A DNA stretch of 64,000 nt from Clostridia bacterium (GTDB lineage Bacteria > Bacillota > Clostridia > Lachnospirales > Anaerotignaceae): positions 1-64,000 of the forward strand of contig JALFWW010000014.1 in the NCBI GenBank assembly GCA_022786605.1, read 5' to 3'. Every line of letters starts with the position of its first letter. Position 1 is the stretch's first letter. Shown in pieces: positions 1 to 8,528 of the stretch. The translations under genes and the position numbers were made by a program. Under the pieces are notes generated by a model, which saw only the letters and a list, made by a program, of their open reading frames with translations, searched no databases and was not told the DNA's origin.

Positions 1-1
1 G

Positions 2-50
2 CAAAAAAGACGTATTTTGTCCATAAAAACATGGACACAATACGTCTTGT
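2..50 (-). terminator. hairpin terminator, minus strand
   Basis: A near-perfect inverted repeat (AAGACGTATT.TGTCCAT against its complement) is followed on the minus strand by TTTTTT. It lies well beyond the recA terminator, so it probably ends a separate short minus-strand transcript, or it is backup for readthrough. Confidence 0.6.
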
Positions 51-91
51 GGTTTGATATATTTTTTTACAGCAAAAGTAGACAGAACTAT

Positions 92-181
<90 letters not shown>

Positions 182-248
182 AAGATTTTACGGGTCAGTG
201 TCATGGCAGTCAATCCCCTTTTCTTGCTAATATGATTGGAATAATTTG

Positions 249-254
249 ATTATA
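249..254 (-). promoter_or_regulatory. possible extended -10 promoter
   Basis: Read on the minus strand this is TGCTATAAT, a perfect -10 with the TG extension. No good -35 is seen. It would send a transcript leftward across the microsatellite to the hairpin at 8-50. Confidence 0.35.
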
Positions 255-342
255 GCATATTTGCGGGGTTTTGGCACTGTTTTTCTTCGCTTCTGCCTTA
301 CCACAGTCCTTAAAAAGGTGGGCTTCATGACAACTCCAGCAG

Positions 343-388
343 AAAACAAAGAGAGCCGAATGCCTTATTGTTTCAAGGCTTTCGGCTC
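343..388 (-). terminator. recA terminator
   Basis: On the minus strand GAGCCGAA.GCCTT pairs with AAGGC.TTCGGCTC and is followed by TTTGTTTTCT. It lies about 85 bases after the recA stop. Confidence 0.8.
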
Positions 389-473
389 CCGTATTTTCTC
401 ATTCATTTTCTCAATAGGAACCTATCCACAGATTCCTGTTTTTCCTCAAGAGATTTCCACAAAATTTCTCTGT

Positions 474-1577
474 TTATTCCACATCCAAGTCCAGTCTGGG
501 TTCCGCTTCTTCTTCCACAGCTGTTTCCATAACGCCGTCTGTCAATGTAGGCAGACCATAGTGTTCACGGACTTTGTTTTCGATATCCCGGCACATATCA
601 GGATGTTCCTTCAGGAATGTTTTGGCGTTTTCACGTCCCTGACCGATACGGGTTTCCCCATAAGCGTACCATGCGCCGCTCTTGTTTACGATATCCACTT
701 CTGCCGCCAAATCCAGAATATCCCCTTCTTTGGAAATACCCTGACCATAAACAATGTCAAATTCCGCAGTCTTGAAGGGAGGGGCAACTTTGTTTTTGGC
801 GATTTTTACTTTCACACGGTTCCCCACAAAGTCTGTACCCTGTTTGATGACATCAGACTTACGGATGTCGATACGGATCGAAGCGTAGAACTTCAGGGCA
901 CGGCCACCAGTCGTGGTTTCAGGATTACCGAATGTGACACCAATCTTTTCACGCAGCTGGTTGATGAATACCACCGTACAGTTGGATTTCTTGGTGATAC
1001 CAGTCAGTTTCCGCAGGGCCTGGCTCATAAGTCTTGCCTGGAGCCCCATGTGGGAATCCCCCATTTCCCCTTCGATTTCCGCACGAGGAACCAGAGCCGC
1101 AACAGAGTCCACGATGACAATGTCAATAGCGCCGCTGCGTACCATAGTTTCGGCGATTTCCAGCGCCTGTTCGCCGTCGTCAGGCTGGGAAATATACAGA
1201 TTGTCAATATCTACGCCCAAAGCCTTTGCGTAAGTAGGGTCCATAGCGTGTTCCGCGTCTATGTAGCCGGCAATGCCGCCGCGTTTCTGCACTTCCGCTA
1301 CCATGTGCAGTGCAACGGTGGTTTTACCGGAGGATTCCGGGCCATATACTTCGATGATTCTGCCCTTAGGTACACCACCTACACCCAGCGCGATATCCAG
1401 ACTCAAAGAGCCTGTGGGAACCACTTCCACATTCATTTTCGCGCTGTCGTCACCCAGTTTCATAACGGCACCTTTGCCGAACTGTTTTTCAATCTGGCTC
1501 AGAGCCGCGTCCAATGCTTTTTGTTTATCTTCAAATTTGATTTCGTCTTTGCTGTCTTTTGCTTTTGCTGCTGCCAT
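474..1577 (-). CDS. recA: recombinase RecA
   Basis: RecA is the ATP-dependent strand-exchange protein and the co-protease that triggers LexA self-cleavage. The 367-residue protein has the Walker A loop GPESSGKT near residues 79-86, the L1/L2 region with the [10 protein letters not shown] segment, and the normal acidic tail ([13 protein letters not shown]). ATG at 1577 follows GGAAAGGTGG. The gene is third after cinA and a DMT transporter, but it also has its own promoter and LexA-type box just upstream, so it is probably SOS-inducible on its own. Length and motifs are fully typical. Confidence 0.98.
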   Translation of the reverse strand: MAAAKAKDSKDEIKFEDKQKALDAALSQIEKQFGKGAVMKLGDDSAKMNVEVVPTGSLSLDIALGVGGVPKGRIIEVYGPESSGKTTVALHMVAEVQKRGGIAGYIDAEHAMDPTYAKALGVDIDNLYISQPDDGEQALEIAETMVRSGAIDIVIVDSVAALVPRAEIEGEMGDSHMGLQARLMSQALRKLTGITKKSNCTVVFINQLREKIGVTFGNPETTTGGRALKFYASIRIDIRKSDVIKQGTDFVGNRVKVKIAKNKVAPPFKTAEFDIVYGQGISKEGDILDLAAEVDIVNKSGAWYAYGETRIGQGRENAKTFLKEHPDMCRDIENKVREHYGLPTLTDGVMETAVEEEAEPRLDLDVE

Positions 1578-1602
1578 GCCGCAACCACCTTTCCAAATAA
1601 AT

Positions 1603-1646
1603 CGAACTTATGTTCTCATTTTACTCGATTTTGCCAAGACTGTCAA
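1603..1646 (-). promoter_or_regulatory. recA promoter with LexA/DinR box
   Basis: On the minus strand TTGACA (1646-1641), 17 bases and TAAAAT (1623-1618) are followed at once by AGAACATAAGTTCG (1616-1603). The last element matches the Gram-positive SOS box CGAACRNRYGTTYG at all but the first base and the final R/Y position. The -10 overlaps the stop codon of the upstream transporter gene. A repressor bound here would cover the transcription start. Confidence 0.85.
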
Positions 1647-2505
1647 CCGCTTTTTTCGTCCCAAATGGGGCTTCTGCCAACAATACTGCCCCAAAAATCA
1701 GGATACAGCCCACATATCCCCGCAGGGTCAGCCGTTCTCCATAAAGCACCGCTGAAATCACTGCCGCGAAAATAGATTCTGTTGTAATGATAAGGGCTGT
1801 TTTACTGGCTGAGGTATAACGCTGTCCCACAGATTGGAGCACAAAATACACCCCAGTGCAGAGGATACCTGCGTTGAGGAAATTTCCTACCGCTCCCAGA
1901 GAAAGAGGCGGCACATCCCCGCCCATCATCAGGGAAATGAAAAACGCAAGGACTGCCACAACCGCATTTTCCACCAATGCGATATGTACCGAATCACAGG
2001 CGGCGATCATCCGCCCCATGAGCGCCATTTGCATGGAAAAAGCGATGGATGCCCCAAAGGACAGTACCGCCCCCAAGTCCAGCCGCAGTCCATCTGTCAC
2101 AGACAGCATGGCAACACCAATGACCGTTACCACTGCTGCCAGAATCACGCTGACCGCCGGTTTCTGCCGAAAAACGAACCAGCAGATAAAAGGCACTACC
2201 ACCGCCTGTGTGTTGCATAGAAAAGCATTGACGGATGGTGTCGTATACTGCAATCCCAAAGTCAATAGTAGGAACGTCGCCGCCAAAAGCAATCCCAATA
2301 TGCTGCCCACTTTCCATTCTGCTTTGGTAATATTTTTCCATGCTTTCCAGTAGAAAATCCCCAGACAAAGGGCTGCCACCAGAAATCTGCCAAAAATCAC
2401 CTGATAAGGGGTATAGCCCCAATCCAATAGATATTTGCTGCTGATAAAGCCACTGCCGCCAATGAACGCTGCCAGAAACAGCAGCAGATCTCCCTTATGC
2501 TTCAT
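1621..2505 (-). CDS. EamA/DMT-superfamily transporter
   Basis: This is a membrane exporter of the drug/metabolite transporter superfamily; the substrate is unknown. It has about ten hydrophobic segments in two EamA repeats, with typical ends such as GCILIFGAVLLAE. The start chosen is ATG at 2505 (MKHKGDLLLF), which overlaps the end of cinA by 11 bases and implies translational coupling; an in-frame start further upstream would lie deep inside cinA. Placement between cinA and recA is unusual, since these two are normally adjacent. A second family member lies at 20934-21845. Confidence 0.88.
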   Translation of the reverse strand: MKHKGDLLLFLAAFIGGSGFISSKYLLDWGYTPYQVIFGRFLVAALCLGIFYWKAWKNITKAEWKVGSILGLLLAATFLLLTLGLQYTTPSVNAFLCNTQAVVVPFICWFVFRQKPAVSVILAAVVTVIGVAMLSVTDGLRLDLGAVLSFGASIAFSMQMALMGRMIAACDSVHIALVENAVVAVLAFFISLMMGGDVPPLSLGAVGNFLNAGILCTGVYFVLQSVGQRYTSASKTALIITTESIFAAVISAVLYGERLTLRGYVGCILIFGAVLLAEAPFGTKKAVDSLGKIE

Positions 2506-3736
2506 CCTGCAACGCCTTCCGCAGTAAATCCAATGCATAGAAAGCGGCACGTTCCCGAATCTGGTTCCGTTTGCCTGTATAGCGGTATTCTGTCACTGTT
2601 GTTTTGCCATTTACATGGATACCAATGTAAACCAAACCCACAGGTTTTTCTTCTGTGCCGCCGTCTGGGCCGGCAATGCCTGTGGTGGAAACGCCAATGG
2701 ATGCGCCGCTGGTTTTCGCCACACCTTCCGCCATTTCCGCAGCCACTTCTCTGCTCACAGCGGTGTATTTGTCCAGTGTTTCCGCTTTCACGCCCAAACG
2801 ACGCATTTTCGCTTCATTGGTATAGGTCACGCAGCCTTCCAGCAGCACTTCGGAAATGCCGGGATATTCCACCAAAGCGGAGGTCACCAAACCGCCTGTG
2901 CAGGATTCCGCCACAGCAATGGTCTTTTTCTCATCCAGCAGCATCTGTGCCACAACGGTCTGCATATTGGTTTCTCCTTCGGCGTAAACAGCGTTGCCCA
3001 GACGCTCTCTCAACGCCGCTTTTACAGGCGCAATGAGCTCATGGGCTTCTTCTTCGGATTTTGCCTTTGCTGTGATACGCAGGATGGATTCGCCATATTT
3101 TGCGTAAGGAGCAATGGTGGGGTTTGTCTGGGCATCAATGATGTCCTTTACCAATGTTTCCATGGCGCTTTCCCCTACACTTGCCACACGCAGGATTTCG
3201 GAAACGAAAGTATATTCCTGTTTTTTCTGCAAATAAGGTTTCACCTGATTTTCAAACATGGGCATGGTTTCCTTAGGAGGGCCGGGCAGCATGGCAATGA
3301 TTTTGCCGTTTTTCTCCATGATGATGCCGGGGGCAGTACCGTTGTCATTGTAAAGCACAACGCCGTGTTCCTTAGGCACCATAGCCTGTTTCCGGTTGTT
3401 TTCTGTCATGGTTCTGCCTGTACGTTTGAAATATTTCTGGATTCTGCCCAGTGCTCTTTCATCCAGCACCAGTTCTTCTCCGAAATATTCCGCCGCTGTT
3501 TCTTTTGTCAGGTCATCTTCTGTGGGGCCAAGTCCACCTGTGGTGATGATCAGGTCCGCACGGGAAAATGCCTGAAAAATGGTATCTTTCAGCCGTTTGG
3601 GGTTATCCCCTACCACTGTCTGAAAATAAACTTCAATGCCCAGCTGTGCCAGTTCTTTGGACAGATACTGGGCATTTGTATTCAAAATATCTCCCAGCAG
3701 GATTTCCGTTCCCACTGCAATGATTTCCGCTTTCAT
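2495..3736 (-). CDS. cinA: CinA family protein (competence/damage-inducible, NMN deamidase type)
   Basis: The 413-residue protein has an N-terminal molybdopterin-binding-like (MoCF) domain, with MKAEIIAVGTEILLGDI at the start and TTGGLGPTEDDLT near residue 65. The C-terminal CinA domain (AESCTGGLV, STTGIAGPDGGTEEKPVGLVY) in related proteins hydrolyses the amide of nicotinamide mononucleotide. ATG at 3736 follows GGAGGTGCAGAA. It heads the cinA-transporter-recA cluster. A link to pyridine-nucleotide salvage with pncB (30416-31870) is possible but rests only on family knowledge. Confidence 0.95.
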   Translation of the reverse strand: MKAEIIAVGTEILLGDILNTNAQYLSKELAQLGIEVYFQTVVGDNPKRLKDTIFQAFSRADLIITTGGLGPTEDDLTKETAAEYFGEELVLDERALGRIQKYFKRTGRTMTENNRKQAMVPKEHGVVLYNDNGTAPGIIMEKNGKIIAMLPGPPKETMPMFENQVKPYLQKKQEYTFVSEILRVASVGESAMETLVKDIIDAQTNPTIAPYAKYGESILRITAKAKSEEEAHELIAPVKAALRERLGNAVYAEGETNMQTVVAQMLLDEKKTIAVAESCTGGLVTSALVEYPGISEVLLEGCVTYTNEAKMRRLGVKAETLDKYTAVSREVAAEMAEGVAKTSGASIGVSTTGIAGPDGGTEEKPVGLVYIGIHVNGKTTVTEYRYTGKRNQIRERAAFYALDLLRKALQDEA

Positions 3737-3789
3737 TTCTGCACCTCCAAAAAGTTATCTTCTGATATGATACGCCTCTTTTGCCTTTC

Positions 3790-5010
3790 TTACAAGGTTT
3801 CTTTTGCCAGCACCTCTGCGTAATGGTCAGGGTCTGTGTTGCCTTCGGTACTGATGAGGAGTACCACACTCTTTTCATCCAGTCCCAGTCTGGCTTTGAG
3901 TTCCGCCAAATCGGAATTTTGTGTCAATTCATACAAAAGCCCCATACCAACGGCACCGGACTCCCCAGAAACGACTTTGTCATCCCCTGCCAAAGGTTTT
4001 CCCAACAGCCACATGCCTTCTTCCGTCACAAAATCAGGGCATGCGGCATACGCCACGGGGAAATCCCGCAGTGTGGGATACGTCACCAGACAGGGTTCCG
4101 CGCAGTTCAGCCCCGCCATGACCGTTTCACAGCTGCCTGTGGACGCATGGGGTTTGCCGTCATTGATTTTCGCTGATTCAAAAATACACGCTACGGTATC
4201 CGGTTCCGCAATGATGACTTTGGGCAGTTTTTCGCCGTAATGGTTTACCAGATACCCCAGCACACCACCAGCGAAAGCACCAACGCCAGCCTGCAAAATC
4301 ACCACATCCGGTGCATCTACGCCTTTTTCCTTGAGCTGTTCCACTGCTTCTTTTGCCAGTGTGGTATAGCCCTGCACGATGTAAGTGGGGATTTTTTCAT
4401 AGCCTTCCCAAGCTGTATCCTGCACCATAGTCCAGCCGTTTTCTTCCGCTCTTTTGTTTGCCATGCGGACAGTATCGTCGTAAAAATAATCTGTCACCAG
4501 AACTTCTGTGGCACCCACATCACGGATTGCCTGCACGCGGCTTTCCACTGTGCCTTTGGGCATGTACACATAAGCCTGACAGCCGAATTTCTTCGCCGCC
4601 CAAGCAACGCCTTTGCCATGGTTACCGTCGGTGGCAGTGATGAACACCATATCTTTGATTTTTTCCTTATTTTCTTCTGAGCAAATCTGAGAAAAATCCG
4701 CTTTTTCCAAATCCAGTCCCAATTTTTCGCAAATGACTTTGGAAACGGCATAAACGCCGCCCAATCCTTTGAAAGCATTGAGTCCAAAGCGGTGGGATTC
4801 ATCCTTCACAAAAAGATTTCCCAGTCCCAGTTCCTTTGCCCTTGCAGACAATTCCGCAAGGGGTGTCACTGCATAGCCGGGTACGGAGCTGTGAAATGCC
4901 GCAATTTTTTCCACAACTTCCTCTGCCAAAAAAGCAGGCACAACGCCTTGCCGCTGTTCCGCTTCTATGATGCCAATGCCGTTTTTTGTCCATGTGATCT
5001 GCCGTTCCAA
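3790..5010 (-). CDS. dpaL: diaminopropionate ammonia-lyase (PLP)
   Basis: The enzyme splits 2,3-diaminopropionate to pyruvate and ammonia using PLP. The sequence shows the fold-type II pattern: the lysine loop RFGLNAFKGLGGVYA near residue 75, the substrate segment TDGNHGKGVAW, and the glycine-rich SGESGAVG near the C-terminus. Length (about 406) fits the family. The start is either ATG 5016, too close to GGAGG, or TTG 5010 with 6-base spacing; I prefer TTG. It has its own promoter with an 18-bp palindrome on the -35. The gap to cinA is only 53 bases, so readthrough is possible. Confidence 0.93.
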   Translation of the reverse strand: MERQITWTKNGIGIIEAEQRQGVVPAFLAEEVVEKIAAFHSSVPGYAVTPLAELSARAKELGLGNLFVKDESHRFGLNAFKGLGGVYAVSKVICEKLGLDLEKADFSQICSEENKEKIKDMVFITATDGNHGKGVAWAAKKFGCQAYVYMPKGTVESRVQAIRDVGATEVLVTDYFYDDTVRMANKRAEENGWTMVQDTAWEGYEKIPTYIVQGYTTLAKEAVEQLKEKGVDAPDVVILQAGVGAFAGGVLGYLVNHYGEKLPKVIIAEPDTVACIFESAKINDGKPHASTGSCETVMAGLNCAEPCLVTYPTLRDFPVAYAACPDFVTEEGMWLLGKPLAGDDKVVSGESGAVGMGLLYELTQNSDLAELKARLGLDEKSVVLLISTEGNTDPDHYAEVLAKETL

Positions 5011-5042
5011 AACCATTCCTCCTTTTGGGTCATACTGGTATC

Positions 5043-5077
5043 ATTGTACCGAAAAGAAAGGGAAATTGCAATTTCCC
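5043..5077 (-). promoter_or_regulatory. dpaL promoter with palindromic operator
   Basis: On the minus strand TTGCAA (5071-5066), 17 bases, TACAAT (5048-5043). The -35 is the exact centre of a perfect 18-bp palindrome, GGGAAATTGCAATTTCCC (5060-5077), as expected for a repressor site. The regulator is unknown. Confidence 0.6.
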
Positions 5078-5081
5078 AAAG

Positions 5082-5112
5082 AAAAAAACGGAAACCAGAG
5101 TCTGGTTTCCGT
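5082..5112 (-). terminator. terminator of rimO-pgsA-GNAT operon
   Basis: The minus-strand stem CGGAAACCAGA/TCTGGTTTCCG is followed by TTTTTTTC. It lies 6 bases after the GNAT stop codon. Confidence 0.85.
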
Positions 5113-5117
5113 CTGTT

Positions 5118-5705
5118 TTAACTGCGGACTTCTTTGGAGCGGTTCTCCAAAATTTCCGCAATTTTTGTTTCGTCCACATCCCATACCTTCTGGAAAGGCA
5201 GTGGTTCCCGCCGTTCCACCATGGGTTTTTCCAGCCACATAAGCCCAAGCCATTTGCCATGCTTGAAGGCACAACGAGGAAATACCGCCGTTTCCACAAA
5301 ACCAAGACTAGTGTGGAGCACATAGCTGGCACGGTTGGTGGCTTCGATACAGCCATAGACCTTTTCCACATTCTGCAGGCGCAGAATATCCATCAGAGCA
5401 CGGTAAAAGGCTTTGCCCAGTCCTTTTTTCTGGAAAGCAGGTGCCAGATAAACAGAAAGCTCTGCTCCCCACTGGGAAGCCGCCCGCACCATGAACTGAT
5501 GAGCATAGGCATACCCGCCGATGACGCCATCTTCCTCATAGACCAAAAAAGGATATTTCTCCAGAATCTCCTTGATTCTGCCAGCAAATTCCGCTTCTGT
5601 GGGCACCACATATTCAAAGGTAATGTTGGTATGTTCGATATAAGGGGCGTAGATGTCCAAAATTGCTTTGGCATTTGCCGCCGTTGCCATTCTGATTTTT
5701 CCCAT
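5118..5705 (-). CDS. GNAT N-acetyltransferase, phosphinothricin-acetyltransferase-like
   Basis: This 195-residue acetyl-CoA-dependent acetyltransferase resembles the PAT/MnaT group. It shows ILDIYAPYIEHTNITFEY near the N-terminus, as in that group, and the acetyl-CoA loop SVYLAPAFQKKGLGKAFYRAL near residues 83-104. The natural acceptor is unknown; relatives act on methionine sulfone or sulfoximine. ATG at 5705 follows AAAGGATAATCT, which lies inside the end of pgsA. It is the last gene of the rimO-pgsA-GNAT operon, 3 bases after pgsA. Confidence 0.88.
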   Translation of the reverse strand: MGKIRMATAANAKAILDIYAPYIEHTNITFEYVVPTEAEFAGRIKEILEKYPFLVYEEDGVIGGYAYAHQFMVRAASQWGAELSVYLAPAFQKKGLGKAFYRALMDILRLQNVEKVYGCIEATNRASYVLHTSLGFVETAVFPRCAFKHGKWLGLMWLEKPMVERREPLPFQKVWDVDETKIAEILENRSKEVRS

Positions 5706-5708
5706 AGA

Positions 5709-6248
5709 TTATCCTTTCAGAACCTGTTTATTTTTCACAATATAGTCCACACCGGACACAATGGTAAAGAATACTGCCAGACCTACCAGAATGTTTTCGA
5801 TCATGGGCATTGCCGCAAAAGGCAGCTGCAGCAGCACCAGAATAATCATAATCATCTGTGTGGTTGTCTTGATTTTGCCCCACCAGCTTGCCGCCATGAC
5901 AATATTGGCTTCCATGGCAAGAGTACGGAATCCGGTAATGGCAAATTCTCTTGCCAGAATCACGATAACTACCCATGCAGGCAGGTCTTCCATTGCTACC
6001 ATGGATACCAGCGCGGACATCACCAGCAGTTTGTCTGCCAGAGGGTCCATAAATTTCCCAAAATTACTTACCAGATTATACTTTCTTGCAATATGACCAT
6101 CCAAAAAGTCCGTCAGGGATGCCACAATGAAAATCCCTGTGGCAATATAGCGATTCATAGGTTCCTCCATGAGGAACAGCACCAACAGGAATACGGGAAT
6201 GAGAATCACCCGCATGGTTGTCAGCTTATTCGGTAAATTCATCTGCAT
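5709..6248 (-). CDS. pgsA: CDP-diacylglycerol--glycerol-3-phosphate 3-phosphatidyltransferase
   Basis: This membrane enzyme makes phosphatidylglycerol phosphate, the committed step to phosphatidylglycerol. The 179-residue protein begins MNLPNKLTTMRV and carries the CDP-alcohol phosphotransferase signature with its aspartates (SLTDFLDGHIAR...FGKFMDPLADK) near residues 40-72, plus several hydrophobic segments. Its start (ATG 6248) overlaps the 3' end of rimO by 23 bases, a common clostridial arrangement. Confidence 0.95.
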   Translation of the reverse strand: MQMNLPNKLTTMRVILIPVFLLVLFLMEEPMNRYIATGIFIVASLTDFLDGHIARKYNLVSNFGKFMDPLADKLLVMSALVSMVAMEDLPAWVVIVILAREFAITGFRTLAMEANIVMAASWWGKIKTTTQMIMIILVLLQLPFAAMPMIENILVGLAVFFTIVSGVDYIVKNKQVLKG

Positions 6249-7584
6249 AAACTACATCTCCCATCAAATCATAGTCCCCGGCTTCATTGATTTTCACGGA
6301 AACGAAGTCCCCGGAATAGGCTTCTTCCTCCGCATGGAAAAATACCATGCCGTCAATATCCGGCGCGTCCCAACGGGTACGGCCGCAGTATACATTTTCT
6401 TCCGGCAGTTTGCCTTCCACCAATACTTCCAGTGTTTTACCCACTTCCTGCTGACACAGGGATGCGGCAATGTTTTTCTGGATATCCATGATGATTCTCT
6501 GCCGTTCTTCTTTTACTTCCTCGTCGATCTGGTTTTCCATTTTTGCCGCAGGAGTGCCTTCCTCCTGAGAGTAACAGAATACACCCAGACGGTCAAAACG
6601 CATTTCTTCCACAAATTTCTGCAAGTCCGCGAATTCTTCCTCTGTTTCTCCGGGGAAGCCCACAATCAGTGTGGTGCGGATAGCAATATCCGGCATAGCG
6701 TCACGAAGTTTTTTCACGGTCTGGCGAATCAGATCCTGACTGCTTTTTCTGCCCATGCGTTTCAGCACCGTATCACATCCATGCTGGATAGGCATGTCGA
6801 TATAATGACAGATTTTTTCATTTTTCGCCATAACGTCGATGGTTTCCTGTGTCAGTGTTTCGGGATAGCAGTACAGCAGACGAATCCACTGGATACCTTC
6901 CACTGCCGCCAGTTTTTCCAGCAGTTCATGGAGTTTCGGTTCACCGTACAGGTCTCTGCCGTAAATGGAAGTATCCTGTGCCACGATGACCAGTTCTTTC
7001 ACGCCCTGTTTTGCAAGGATTTCCGCTTCTTCCACCAGACTTTCCATGGTGCGGCTTCTGTGTTTGCCACGCATTTTGGGAATGACACAGTAAGTGCAGT
7101 GGTTATCACAGCCTTCGGAAATTTTCAGATAAGCGAAATAAGGCGCTGTGGAAAGAACACGGAGTTTCCCGTTTTCGTCCTTCATAGGCTTGTCGATATC
7201 TTCCAGACATTTGAAGGTGTGTTCGCCTCCCAGAATCCTGTCAGCGGCATCTGCCACTTCTTCATAAGCGGCAGTACCCAAGATAGCGTCTACTTCGGGA
7301 ATCTCATCAAAAAATTCCGCTTCGTAACGCTGTCCCAGACAGCCTGCCACAATGAGACCTTTGCACTTGCCTTCTGTTTTATATTTCGCCATTTCCAGAA
7401 TGGTTTCAATGCTTTCTTCCAGCGCGTCCCGGATGAAACAGCAGGTATTGACCACAATGATATCTGCCTCCGCTTCGTCCGCTACTGCCTGATATCCTCT
7501 CTCCTGCAACAAACCCAGCATGACTTCACTGTCTACGCGGTTTTTGTCACAGCCCAAAGAGGTAAATGCTACCGTTCCTTTCAT
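6226..7584 (-). CDS. rimO: ribosomal protein S12 methylthiotransferase RimO
   Basis: RimO is a radical-SAM enzyme that methylthiolates an aspartate of S12. The 452-residue protein has an N-terminal MTTase domain with conserved cysteines (FTSLGCDKNRVDSE, NTCCF, GCLGQRY), the radical-SAM motif CDNHCTYCVIP near residues 147-157, and a C-terminal TRAM-like domain. ATG at 7584 follows AAGGAGGAAACC. It heads the rimO-pgsA-GNAT operon. Its promoter is not obvious; a weak match (TTGTTC/TAGAAG) lies beside the upstream repeat element. Confidence 0.96.
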   Translation of the reverse strand: MKGTVAFTSLGCDKNRVDSEVMLGLLQERGYQAVADEAEADIIVVNTCCFIRDALEESIETILEMAKYKTEGKCKGLIVAGCLGQRYEAEFFDEIPEVDAILGTAAYEEVADAADRILGGEHTFKCLEDIDKPMKDENGKLRVLSTAPYFAYLKISEGCDNHCTYCVIPKMRGKHRSRTMESLVEEAEILAKQGVKELVIVAQDTSIYGRDLYGEPKLHELLEKLAAVEGIQWIRLLYCYPETLTQETIDVMAKNEKICHYIDMPIQHGCDTVLKRMGRKSSQDLIRQTVKKLRDAMPDIAIRTTLIVGFPGETEEEFADLQKFVEEMRFDRLGVFCYSQEEGTPAAKMENQIDEEVKEERQRIIMDIQKNIAASLCQQEVGKTLEVLVEGKLPEENVYCGRTRWDAPDIDGMVFFHAEEEAYSGDFVSVKINEAGDYDLMGDVVYADEFTE

Positions 7585-7619
7585 TGGTTTCCTCCTTACA
7601 AACTTCTATTCTCATAAAG

Positions 7620-7822
7620 GAAGCGGAACAACAGCAAATTCCTCTTAAGAAAACATTGGTTTTTTCGTTATTTTCTTAAGAGGAATTGCGATGGCTGTCT
7701 TCAGAAGAAAACATACAAAATACAATCTTAGCAAAAATAAGAAAGCCGGAACCCTCTGCATAAGAAGGTTTTCAGCTTTCTTTGTTTTCTTGTGAAAATG
7801 CCCCGAAACTCTGTTCCGCTTC
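7620..7822. repeat. two-palindrome intergenic repeat, copy A (complete)
   Basis: Palindrome 1 is a perfect 17-bp stem, AATTCCTCTTAAGAAAA (7637-7653) with its complement at 7671-7687. Then comes the linker TGCGATGGCTGTC, then palindrome 2: outer arms TTCAGAAGAAAACA (7700-7713) and TGTTTTCTTGTGAA (7783-7796), with an inner stem AAGAAAGCCGGAA around 7739-7779. The whole is bounded by an 11-bp inverted repeat, GAAGCGGAACA/TGTTCCGCTTC. It lies 3' of the small lipoprotein gene and 5' of rimO. See copies B-G. Confidence 0.85.
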
Positions 7823-7965
7823 TTTTTCTATCCTATGAGTATACTATACTTTTTGCAAAAAATCTATGTTTTCCGCTGAATTTGTGTATTTTTCCAGCAG
7901 TTCTGTCCATGCCGCTGGATTTTCTCTTTGAAACAGATACCTTTTTCAATCCGTTTGCACATGTG

Positions 7966-8433
7966 TCACTGCAAACCTGCTTCAATCCACTCTATCCCCT
8001 GATTGACAAAGCTGATTTTCCACTCGCCAATGGATGTTCCATCTTCCAAAACAGACACATGGGCAATTGCCAGCTGATCTTCCTCTGTCGGTTCCGGATT
8101 CCCCATGATTGTTGTCCATTGTATATCGATATCGTCTTCTGTGATTTCTCTGTCATACGCCATTTCCTGCTGCAATGGCTCAAAGAAAGCGGAATTGGAT
8201 TCAGAACATACGACAATTTGATTTTCCTGCCCCTGATATACCTTTATGGTATAAAACACCAAATCCGCTTCCGATGCGGCATCATCTTCATTGGGTGATA
8301 TAGTTTCTTCACAGATCAATTTCATGTCGGCAACATCACTTGCATCATCTTTGGTTTCTGCGCCGCACCCACTTTGGAAAACCATACAGAAACACAGCAA
8401 TAAAAAACATGACAACAAATTCCGTCTTTTCAA
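7966..8433 (-). CDS. small lipoprotein, unknown function
   Basis: The protein has about 155 residues: a lysine/arginine start, a hydrophobic stretch and a lipobox ending FQSGC, so it should be lipid-anchored outside the membrane. The rest is acidic and shows no motif I recognise. The start chosen is TTG at 8433, 8 bases after GGAGG; an in-frame TTG at 8454 precedes the ribosome-binding site and is rejected. It follows folD, separated by a strong terminator, and is likely transcribed by readthrough or from its own weak promoter. Confidence 0.75.
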   Translation of the reverse strand: MKRRNLLSCFLLLCFCMVFQSGCGAETKDDASDVADMKLICEETISPNEDDAASEADLVFYTIKVYQGQENQIVVCSESNSAFFEPLQQEMAYDREITEDDIDIQWTTIMGNPEPTEEDQLAIAHVSVLEDGTSIGEWKISFVNQGIEWIEAGLQ

Positions 8434-8479
8434 ATGCAGCACCTCCGCTTCCAAAATATTTTCTCCCCATTATCTTTAT

Positions 8480-8522
8480 AAAAAAAGAATATCATCCACG
8501 TTTTTACACGTCAATGATATTC
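8480..8522 (-). terminator. fhs-folD terminator
   Basis: The minus-strand stem GAATATCAT..ACGT/ACGT..ATGATATTC is followed by seven Ts and begins 6 bases after the folD stop. Confidence 0.88.
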
Positions 8523-8528
8523 CCATTT

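Noticed and set aside
246-1775. 509-codon open frame antisense to recA
   Set aside because: RecA on the other strand is unmistakable; the antisense product has no domain and no ribosome-binding site.
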